Shown here: piece after piece, positions 48,046 to 54,394 of the stretch
Layout of the letters: every line of letters starts with the position of its first letter
Numbering within the stretch: the first letter of the stretch is position 1
From: a virus
IMG/VR virus record: IMGVR_UViG_3300032293_001366
Coordinates: 1 to 54,394 of that record
Length of the DNA stretch: 54,394 nt
Strand: one strand, 5' to 3'
The notes under the pieces: model-generated
Told to the model about the DNA's origin: nothing
The model's database searches: none
The model's input: only the letters and a program-made list of their open reading frames with translations
Translations under genes and position numbers: made by a program

Positions 48046-48327
48046 TTAGCACATTTCAACAGAGCCATCACTAAAATCAAGTGTAAATTCATCAAAATTA
48101 CATTCTCTAATGTCTTTGATAGAACTATTTGTTGAGTGGTAGCAACGGTATGTGCCATTGTCTGTTGGCAAAATCTGTACAATATTAGCGATTTGATACT
48201 TTACATAAAAGGGCTCACCATTATGTTCAATACATGATCTTTTGAAATTGATCTCTTGTGTTAAATTGTAGGTATCAAGGTACTGTAGGAAATCAATAGA
48301 GTTATTCTGTAGGGTTTCTGTATTCAT
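48046..48327 (-). CDS. hypothetical protein
   Basis: The start at 48327 (MNTETLQNNS) has GGGAG ten bases upstream and overlaps the preceding gene by 26 bases; longer readings from 48405 or 48363 lack a site. The 93-residue product has beta segments (FYVKYQIANIVQIL, FDEFTLDFSDGSVEM). No family was recognised. Confidence 0.65.
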   Translation of the reverse strand: MNTETLQNNSIDFLQYLDTYNLTQEINFKRSCIEHNGEPFYVKYQIANIVQILPTDNGTYRCYHSTNSSIKDIRECNFDEFTLDFSDGSVEMC

Positions 48328-48547
48328 CAATATATGACTCCCATACTCTATTAGTCCATTCATTTTCTTGTTCGTATTTACGAATGATTTGTTGGATTTC
48401 TTCATCTGTTGGATTGTGTGGAATACCCTTTAATCGTTCATCATTTGGATCTACTAATTCAACGACTGTGATATACCTGCTAGGAAGTACAGGTGGGGGA
48501 TTTTCTTTATCTACAACAGGTAATTCAAGATGTAATTCTTTCATCAT
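48302..48547 (-). CDS. small hypothetical protein
   Basis: An 81-residue acidic protein with a Pro-rich start (VVDKENPPPVLPSRYITVV) and a helical end (DEEIQQIIRKYEQENEW). AAGGA lies upstream, and the class promoter at 48618 is about 70 bases before the start. No family was recognised. Confidence 0.7.
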   Translation of the reverse strand: MMKELHLELPVVDKENPPPVLPSRYITVVELVDPNDERLKGIPHNPTDEEIQQIIRKYEQENEWTNRVWESYIDEYRNPTE

Positions 48548-48617
48548 CTTATATGTCCTTGTGTGTCTTTGGTTGTTGGTATCATAAAAAGAAAGTGTAT
48601 CAATTTATGATAGATAT

Positions 48618-48646
48618 ATAATAACATTCTTAGTGTAGAGTGTATA
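48618..48646 (-). promoter_or_regulatory. phage promoter, conserved-spacer class
   Basis: TATACA, 17 bases ending CACTAAGAATGT, TATTAT. An AAAAAAACGG copy (48670) lies about 25 bases upstream of the -35 box. Confidence 0.7.
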
Positions 48647-48700
48647 GTGCTAAGGATTTTTTTAAAATTCCGTTTTTTTATCAATGATCATGCAATAAAT

Positions 48701-49714
48701 TTACATAATCTCTGTTAAGTTAAGCATAGTATCAAATTCATCATAGCTTAATTCGCCTAAGTCCTTTTTATTGTTTTTAAGGATTGACCAATTTACACCT
48801 GTAACCATAATGGATTTAGCAAGTAATGTAGCAATATGCTTAGAGTTTTCTCTACCTACATCATCATTGTCTAAAAATAATACAACTTCACCTGCAAGTT
48901 TAACAATAGTGATTGCTTGAATATCTGTAAGTCTTGCCCCCATAAGAGCAACAATGCTATAAGTACCTAAGAGATCATGCTGCTTTAGGTATTGATAACC
49001 TTTAAGTAGATCAAACATGCCTTCTGTAATAATCAAGATGTTGTTCTTATGTATAAGGTGTTCGCCCATAAGATATTTACCCTTATTAAATTCCCAATAG
49101 TTTAAATACTTGGGATCAATGTTAGGTACGATTGATCTACCTACAGCACCTCTAAGAATGTTGTTTTTATCATATACAGGTAGCATTACTCGTTTTTTCT
49201 CACGATCATAGCCACTTTCAAAATCCTTACAAGTATCAAGTGTGATACCACGATCTTCAAAGTATTTATGGTATTTCTTCTTGTAAGTATCCCATAGAGA
49301 AGTATCTAAAGGTGTATCTTCTTCATATTTAGGCAATAGGTAATTACCATTATTTCTAGCTTGATTGTTAGTGATGTCATTGATTAGTGATAACACTTCA
49401 TCTTCACTAGGTAATTCAATCAATGTAGCTTGATCAATAGCAACATCAAGTGCTTGATCATCAGGTCTATACTGTTGTAATTCAAGTAGCATTTTAGCTA
49501 AAGAGATATTTTTATACCCACATGTAAAACAGTGAATGATACAAGGCTCTGCATCTTTAACAAGGATACCCATACTTGGTTTATTGTCCTTATTAAATTG
49601 GTGTAGTTCTCTATATTCAGCTAAAGGGCAACAAACAATAAGATTATCACTTGCACCTTGTCTTGAGTATATACCTATGGATTTTAATAGGTTAATGATT
49701 TGTTGTTGTTTCAT
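48701..49714 (-). CDS. DNA primase (CHC2 zinc finger plus TOPRIM)
   Basis: This 337-residue protein has an N-terminal zinc-binding region with C28, C29, H38, C58, C62 and C65 (CIIHCFTCGYK). A TOPRIM domain follows from about residue 210: NILIITEGMFDLLKG with the conserved Glu, and VVLFLDNDDVGRENS with the D-x-D metal site. It makes RNA primers on the lagging strand and normally works with the helicase encoded just upstream (49810-51261). It is shorter than DnaG and lacks the C-terminal helicase-binding domain, like many phage primases. The start has AAAAAACGGA in its leader. Confidence 0.92.
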   Translation of the reverse strand: MKQQQIINLLKSIGIYSRQGASDNLIVCCPLAEYRELHQFNKDNKPSMGILVKDAEPCIIHCFTCGYKNISLAKMLLELQQYRPDDQALDVAIDQATLIELPSEDEVLSLINDITNNQARNNGNYLLPKYEEDTPLDTSLWDTYKKKYHKYFEDRGITLDTCKDFESGYDREKKRVMLPVYDKNNILRGAVGRSIVPNIDPKYLNYWEFNKGKYLMGEHLIHKNNILIITEGMFDLLKGYQYLKQHDLLGTYSIVALMGARLTDIQAITIVKLAGEVVLFLDNDDVGRENSKHIATLLAKSIMVTGVNWSILKNNKKDLGELSYDEFDTMLNLTEIM

Positions 49715-49771
49715 CTTTTACTGTTCCGTTTTTTCAGTAAGAATAAGTGATAGAAAAGAAATTATATATAT

Positions 49772-49800
49772 AGTATAGGTATCTAAGTAAAATCAATCAA
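49772..49800 (-). promoter_or_regulatory. phage promoter, conserved-spacer class
   Basis: TTGATT, 17 bases ending TACTTAGATACC, TATACT. It ends 57 bases upstream of the primase start. Confidence 0.65.
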
Positions 49801-49809
49801 TAGCTTAGA

Positions 49810-51261
49810 TTAAAAATCAATATCACCATCATCATTCATATACCAACCACTTGCATTTGTATTCTGTGTAGTTTGTTGTGTAGTCCATTGTTTAACAATA
49901 GTGTTATTACTATCCCAATCACTAGAAGAATGCATTTGTGTATTGGTCTGTATAGGTTTAACAGGCTCAATGATAGGTTTGTGATCCCAAGTGATAGGTT
50001 GTTGTGCTTTAGGCTCTACAACAGAATAGTCAACATCATGATCAACTTCTTTGATTACACCTTTGGATAATAGCCAATCAAGTTCAATTTGCCCCATCTC
50101 TGTGCCTTCACGATTTTTAAGAATTTTGATTGTAGCTCGTTCGGAATTTTTTTGATCTTCTGAACGGAATAAACCTAATATACAATCAGCTTCTTTTGCA
50201 ACATCACCTAAAGCAATATTGCTTGCATTACCATTTGTGTTTGATGCTTCTTTAGAGAATTGTAATGATACAACAATGGGAATGTTTTTCTGTTTAGCAA
50301 GTCGCTTTAAATCTCTCATGACATTGGTAATTCTTTGCCACTCAGGTGCATTTTGGTTTTTTGATCTATCATCAGGTATCATATATGCACCATCTATAAA
50401 TAGAATACCACCTTTGTATTTATCAATCTTAGATGCAAGTGCCATAACACCACCACTCTCTTCAAGTAGGTGAAATGGTTGGTAATTAAGCTGAGATTGT
50501 TTTTGTAATTCAATATTCCATCTCTGTTCTTCAGATGAGTTGAGATCACCCTTACGAAGTTCTTCATAGGATAGATTGAATTTGAGTGCATCTAATCTTC
50601 TACCGATTTGGTTAATCGGCATTTCTCTAGTATCAAACATAACGATCTTATTTGAACACTCATGAGCATGAATTGCTAGTCTACAAAGTAGCCAGGTTTT
50701 ACCCACACCTTGTCTAGCAACAATGTAATTAAGTGTACCATCTACAAGTTGCATATAACCATTAAGGCTAGGGAAAGGTGTGATGATACCTTCAATACCA
50801 TGTTTTGATTGAATTTGTTTGTATTCATCAAAGCGATCTAAGCCACTTGAACTCCAATTGTCATCTCGTGTTTCAGTAGCAAGAATATCTGCTTTAGCAA
50901 TTGCTGATCTTAATTTATCATCAAGAATTACAAAAGGGTCTTTGTTACCTTTGAGATTGATTGCAATGTCTTTGGATAATGTGAGTAGTAGATTACTAAG
51001 GAATTGTTTTTTAGCTTTAGCAATGTAAAATTCAATAGGCTCATCACACTCTACATACCTATCGGTAAAGGTGGGGAATTCTGAACACAATACATCTGCT
51101 GATGGTTGGCTACCGTAGTTACGATAATAATCTTGGATAAAGGTATAAATATCCCTATCCTTATCTACAAATACTTCAGGTGATAAGCTATCAATAACCT
51201 TTTGAATTGTAGTTTGATCATCTAAAATGATCCTTGAAAAAATGTGACCTGAAATGTCCAT
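49810..51261 (-). CDS. DnaB-like replicative helicase
   Basis: This 483-residue protein has a small N-terminal domain followed by a RecA-like motor. Walker A is ARQGVGKTW (182-190), Walker B is GILFIDGAYMI near 300, and IPIVVSLQFSKEA and VAKEADCILGLFRSEDQ follow, with an arginine-containing KILKNREGTEMG near the C-terminus. It unwinds DNA 5' to 3' as a hexamer at the fork. The last 70 residues are a Gln/Thr/Asn-rich disordered tail. It starts 6 bases after the upstream gene. The loader (51687-52328) and primase (48701-49714) flank it. Confidence 0.93.
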   Translation of the reverse strand: MDISGHIFSRIILDDQTTIQKVIDSLSPEVFVDKDRDIYTFIQDYYRNYGSQPSADVLCSEFPTFTDRYVECDEPIEFYIAKAKKQFLSNLLLTLSKDIAINLKGNKDPFVILDDKLRSAIAKADILATETRDDNWSSSGLDRFDEYKQIQSKHGIEGIITPFPSLNGYMQLVDGTLNYIVARQGVGKTWLLCRLAIHAHECSNKIVMFDTREMPINQIGRRLDALKFNLSYEELRKGDLNSSEEQRWNIELQKQSQLNYQPFHLLEESGGVMALASKIDKYKGGILFIDGAYMIPDDRSKNQNAPEWQRITNVMRDLKRLAKQKNIPIVVSLQFSKEASNTNGNASNIALGDVAKEADCILGLFRSEDQKNSERATIKILKNREGTEMGQIELDWLLSKGVIKEVDHDVDYSVVEPKAQQPITWDHKPIIEPVKPIQTNTQMHSSSDWDSNNTIVKQWTTQQTTQNTNASGWYMNDDGDIDF

Positions 51262-51267
51262 TTAGTG

Positions 51268-51657
51268 TTATCCTTGTCGTAGGTGAGAACGAGAAACCTT
51301 ATATGTTGATAAAAGGCTATCTGTGAATGTTGTTGTTTCTTTACTTGGATTTTCCTCATCTAGTGTTACCAAGTGGAATGGGATTGGTGTTCTTAAAAGA
51401 GTAGCTTGACAATCTAAACGATTATTAAAAACAAGAATATCTAGTTTAATGTTTAGATCATCAAAGCATACATTTATATTATCATACTTAACGATAGTGA
51501 TCGAGTGCTTAATAAGTACACTATGTATAAATAATATTCGTTCTTTGTTAATGACATAGCAATTCTTAGTATGATCTAGTGTAAATAATGTATTTATCTC
51601 AAACCATAATACTAAGCTATCATTTAGTGATTTAAAATCTAAATTACCTTTTAACAT
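51268..51657 (-). CDS. hypothetical protein in replication module
   Basis: A 129-residue protein between helicase loader and helicase, beta-rich (NINVCFDDLNIKLDILVFNN) with a basic end. It has AAAAAAACGGA upstream and an AAGG site. A role in helicase loading or regulation is possible from position only. No family was recognised. Confidence 0.7.
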   Translation of the reverse strand: MLKGNLDFKSLNDSLVLWFEINTLFTLDHTKNCYVINKERILFIHSVLIKHSITIVKYDNINVCFDDLNIKLDILVFNNRLDCQATLLRTPIPFHLVTLDEENPSKETTTFTDSLLSTYKVSRSHLRQG

Positions 51658-51686
51658 TACTATGCCTTTTTATATGTTCCGTTTTT

Positions 51687-52328
51687 TTAGCTAGGATTAA
51701 CGATTGTTTTTTGTATCTCTGCTTGGATTTTAGCACGATTGTCTGTAGATTTAACCTGAATAGCAATCATTGACTCTAGTAAGATAGCCATAGCAGAGTT
51801 TTTGTACCTATCTTTAAATTCATCTGGTGACAAATTTGTAGTGATGATAGTTACCTTTAGATTTCGTGATCTTTTTCGCAAAAGGTTTTCAAAGCATAGT
51901 TCTGCCCAACCACTACCACTAGCATTATACTCTTTACCAATATCCTCAATCAAAAGGATTTCGACATTTTCTACCCATCTAATGATAGAATTATCAGGAT
52001 CGAACATCTGATTGTTTATATAAATTGCTCGAAGTTCATCACCTAAAATAGTGTATGCAGTGTAGCCAATATGAGCAAGTTCTTTAAGAATAGCAGTAGC
52101 AGTCCAAGTTTTACCTGTGGAATTGTTACCCCAAAGAAACAAGCCAATACCTTTAGGCTCATATTTAAGTGCAAATTCTTTAACATATTCTTTAGTGATT
52201 GTGTAGTGTTTGCTTTCTTTAGGTAATGTATCTAGGGACGATTGCCAATATCGTTTACCTATGTTTAATCTATCAAGTACCTTTGGTGTAAGTTCTACTT
52301 TAGGTCTTGAGTATTGTTGTTGTGTCAT
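51687..52328 (-). CDS. DnaC-like helicase loader ATPase
   Basis: This 213-residue AAA+ ATPase has Walker A GNNSTGKTW (67-75), Walker B ILLIEDIGKE (124-133), sensor 1 TIITTNLSPDEF and a trailing arginine region. It belongs to the DnaC/IstB-type family that loads DnaB-like helicases, consistent with the helicase encoded just downstream. The start has AAGGAAAT. Class promoter at 52389 drives it. Confidence 0.9.
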   Translation of the reverse strand: MTQQQYSRPKVELTPKVLDRLNIGKRYWQSSLDTLPKESKHYTITKEYVKEFALKYEPKGIGLFLWGNNSTGKTWTATAILKELAHIGYTAYTILGDELRAIYINNQMFDPDNSIIRWVENVEILLIEDIGKEYNASGSGWAELCFENLLRKRSRNLKVTIITTNLSPDEFKDRYKNSAMAILLESMIAIQVKSTDNRAKIQAEIQKTIVNPS

Positions 52329-52388
52329 CTGTATTTCCTTGAAAAAAACGGAATAGAAAAAAATATATCAATGATTGATATGGTATAG

Positions 52389-52417
52389 AGTATAACGATC
52401 TAAGTGTGATTAGTATA
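52389..52417 (-). promoter_or_regulatory. phage promoter, conserved-spacer class
   Basis: TATACT, 17 bases ending CACTTAGATCGT, TATACT. An inverted AAAAAACGG (52343) lies between it and the gene start, and a direct copy (52441) lies upstream. Confidence 0.75.
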
Positions 52418-52489
52418 TATCTAAGGTATTTTTTAAATTTCCGTTTTTTTTGTTGTTGTTATGTTTATGTTTAAGTTTGAGTGATTATC

Positions 52490-52792
52490 TTACATACCTT
52501 TAACCAAATCTTGGTATTCCAATTCATCTATATTCTTATGTTCATACATAGATGTAAAAATTCTATGCTTAGTTGCAAGTGTAGGGATTGTTCTAAAAGC
52601 ATCATCAGGTGCTAAAAGATTTGCAAATACTCTTGTCCTTGAATTAGTTCGTGAATTAAATGCCTCATAGATTTCCACAAACCATTTATTTTTATATGAG
52701 TATGTTTTCATTAGCTTGTGTCTTGGTTTTTCTTCATCTACCAATAATTGATCAATCAAGCAACCTTTTAAATTTAATGTAGTGATTTGCAT
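52490..52792 (-). CDS. small hypothetical protein
   Basis: A 100-residue basic protein (FVEIYEAFNSRTNSRTRVFA) between the replisome-organiser-like gene and the loader. The start has AGGAGT. No family was recognised. Confidence 0.7.
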   Translation of the reverse strand: MQITTLNLKGCLIDQLLVDEEKPRHKLMKTYSYKNKWFVEIYEAFNSRTNSRTRVFANLLAPDDAFRTIPTLATKHRIFTSMYEHKNIDELEYQDLVKGM

Positions 52793-52858
52793 TATGACTA
52801 CTCCTATGTTGTATTATGCAAGTAGTCATACTATATATAAACAAATATAATCTGTCAA

Positions 52859-53770
52859 TTATTCATCATCTAACTTGATACCAAATCCAACTTCATCACC
52901 ATCATCTCTGTCGTTGTTATCTTTATGGTGTGATCCCCATTTTACATTGTTATCAACTTTTTCGTTCTTGATAGCTTGTGGGAAGATTGAATTTCTAAAA
53001 CCATAGAATAGTCCAATGCTAGGATATGACCAATTGTATTTCTTCTTTAGTTCTTCATAGTTGGTAAAAAACCATTGAATTGTATCTGACAAAACCTTAC
53101 CACCAAAATGATCAGCGAGTTCTTTAAGTGATGTGCGATCTTTCATTGAATGCTTAGGGGGTGGCAAATCAGCAAACTTAGTGCGATATAACTCATCAAA
53201 TAATTCTAAAGCAATAATAACAGCATTAGTGCTACCTTCTTGTATAGCCTTTTGTTTTGGTGCTGCCTTTCGTGTGCTTGCCTTTTTATCAGCAGTAGCC
53301 ATAAGTGTTTTAGTCAGTGTACCTAAAGCATCTGTATTATTGATCAGTTGGATAGGTTTTTCTGTGCTACCAGCAGGCACAAGTTCAATGTATCGTTGTT
53401 CACCACTATCTGTTGTAAGCATGATTGCAGGTGGTGATTGCTCTGTTCTAACAATTGGTTGTTCAGGTGCTACATATTTATCAATGTATACGACTTCCAT
53501 AGCTAGTTCTTGTTGAACAATGTTGAAATCCTTAAAGAATGTATCTTGTAAGTAAATGTGATTACCTTGAACGACAATATAACCTGTACGAGATGCAAGT
53601 AAGTCTACTGCATATTTATTGACACAACATCTAGTAGTAAGGTTATCTACAGTAGTGTTGATACCAATGATTTTATCTGCCAAGCATACACATAGCATAA
53701 GAGAGTGTTGGGGTACGATCTCACCTATAACTGAATGGTATGTAGCTAAGAATTTGATAAGTGCTTGCAC
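52859..53770 (-). CDS. putative replication initiator / replisome organiser
   Basis: This 303-residue protein starts at GTG with AAGGAG upstream. The N-terminal 90 residues have a winged-helix-like alternation (HSVIGEIVPQHSLMLCVCLA, TTRCCVNKYAVDLLASRTGY). A Lys/Ala-rich linker (KKASTRKAAPKQKA) follows, then a helical domain containing SLKELADHFGGKVLSDTIQW, WFFTNYEELKKKYNWSYPSI and LFYGFRNSIFPQ, similar in form to C-terminal domains of phage replication initiators. The tail is acidic. Position before a helicase loader, helicase and primase supports the role. The DNA target is not shown. Confidence 0.6.
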   Translation of the reverse strand: MQALIKFLATYHSVIGEIVPQHSLMLCVCLADKIIGINTTVDNLTTRCCVNKYAVDLLASRTGYIVVQGNHIYLQDTFFKDFNIVQQELAMEVVYIDKYVAPEQPIVRTEQSPPAIMLTTDSGEQRYIELVPAGSTEKPIQLINNTDALGTLTKTLMATADKKASTRKAAPKQKAIQEGSTNAVIIALELFDELYRTKFADLPPPKHSMKDRTSLKELADHFGGKVLSDTIQWFFTNYEELKKKYNWSYPSIGLFYGFRNSIFPQAIKNEKVDNNVKWGSHHKDNNDRDDGDEVGFGIKLDDE

Positions 53771-53819
53771 AATATCTCCTTGTTGTTGAAAAAAAAGAAT
53801 ATCATAAAAGATATAATCA

Positions 53820-53848
53820 ATTATAATGTTCTTAGTGTGTGTTATAAA
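53820..53848 (-). promoter_or_regulatory. phage promoter, conserved-spacer class
   Basis: TTTATA, 17 bases ending CACTAAGAACAT, TATAAT. It drives the putative initiator; an AAAAAACGG copy (53908) lies about 60 bases upstream of it. Confidence 0.7.
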
Positions 53849-53937
53849 TATCTAAGCATATATAAATATGTTCGTATTTTTTTACCTATTATCTATTTTT
53901 TAATATTCCGTTTTTTCTAGTCTAGTTTAGTATGATC

Positions 53938-54351
53938 TTAAATACCCCATAACATATCTTTGGATTTGAGATAATCACTAAAGATTGTGTTTGTCTTAAT
54001 ATTGCCTAAATACTTGTAGATATTTGTGATTTCAATCATTCTACATAGTGCAGTAGTTCTAGGCACATCATCTTTAAATTCCTTACGATCATAGCTTGCA
54101 TGGTTCATATACATATAATCCACTAAAGGGATTATGACTGCCTGTAGCTCATCATTGTCAAGTCCATTTGATTTTGCAATCTCTTGTAAGGTAGCACAAA
54201 TTTCTTCACATTCTTCATATGTTGATTGCTCATGTTGTTTAGCAATAGTCATAGAATTGTAGCTATAATCTACATTTAAGAAATAGAGCTTTTCTTTTTC
54301 AATGTTGAATACTCTTAATCTTAACCTTGTTTTGTATTTTGTGTCTGACAT
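53938..54351 (-). CDS. hypothetical protein
   Basis: A 137-residue protein, beta then helical (RLRLRVFNIEKEKLYFLNVD, ECEEICATLQEIAKSNGLD), at the upstream end of the window. No family was recognised. Its promoter, if it has one, lies outside. Confidence 0.7.
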   Translation of the reverse strand: MSDTKYKTRLRLRVFNIEKEKLYFLNVDYSYNSMTIAKQHEQSTYEECEEICATLQEIAKSNGLDNDELQAVIIPLVDYMYMNHASYDRKEFKDDVPRTTALCRMIEITNIYKYLGNIKTNTIFSDYLKSKDMLWGI

Positions 54352-54394
54352 TTGTTGTTATTGTCTTTCTCTTTGTGTTTCAACAGTTCTGTTG

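Noticed and set aside
2221-53916. AAAAAACGG as intrinsic terminator or simple ribosome-binding site
   Set aside because: In the transcript the run is A, not U, and no stem is present, except a chance TCCGT/ACGGA pairing at 9796. Many copies are too far from any start codon to bind ribosomes.
1-54394. Lysogeny genes (integrase, excisionase, CI/Cro-like repressor) and attachment sites
   Set aside because: None recognised in any frame. The HTH protein at 23611-23949 is in the terminase operon and is not repressor-like.

Overview
The window is part of a low-GC tailed-phage genome. The head-to-tail order portal, MuF-type head protein, scaffold, major capsid protein, connectors, contractile sheath, tube, chaperone and tape measure indicates a myovirus. 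No integrase, repressor, tRNA or rRNA was recognised, so it reads as a virulent phage. Shine-Dalgarno sites (AAGGAG or CGGAG) and -35/-10 promoters are plain, so the host initiates translation in the usual bacterial way. The host genus cannot be fixed from the sequence. Apart from one plus-strand gene (22826-23218), every convincing gene is on the minus strand, so transcription runs from high to low coordinates.

Layout in transcription order. 54.4-48.7 kb is a replication module: a replisome-organiser-like protein, a DnaC-like loader, a DnaB-like helicase and a CHC2/TOPRIM primase, with small unknowns between. 48.5-45.3 kb holds small orphans and a ClpP-like protease. 45.3-44.1 kb holds a lytic transglycosylase and an M15 peptidase (lysis or cell entry). 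44.0-32.0 kb is an accessory block of orphan proteins, mostly behind their own promoters, with a DNA cytosine-5 methyltransferase and a DUF3846-like protein. 31.4-29.4 kb is a small cluster of unusual composition with its own promoter and hairpin terminator. It adjoins a repeat-rich region without genes (29.4-27.2 kb) that contains iteron-like arrays between 16-bp inverted repeats. 27.2-21.9 kb holds a PTPS/QueD-like enzyme, a RusA-like resolvase, the large terminase, an HTH protein and a MazG-like pyrophosphatase. 21.8-0 kb is the virion module, including a 2829-residue protein with a MuF-like C-terminus, and a tail chaperone that appears to be made in two forms by -1 frameshifting before a tape measure protein cut by the window edge.

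Three regulatory layers stand out. A 9-base motif, AAAAAACGG, occurs about 42 times (counted by eye), almost always in the coding orientation. It lies in ribosome-binding sites, upstream of promoters, and inside genes. A promoter family with 17-base spacers carries a conserved CACTWAGAWTGT block just before the -10 box and fronts more than a dozen transcription units. Two rarer intergenic words, GCATTTATCAC and GGGGTATCT, also recur. Together these suggest a phage-specific programme of transcription or DNA processing that gene annotation alone does not explain.
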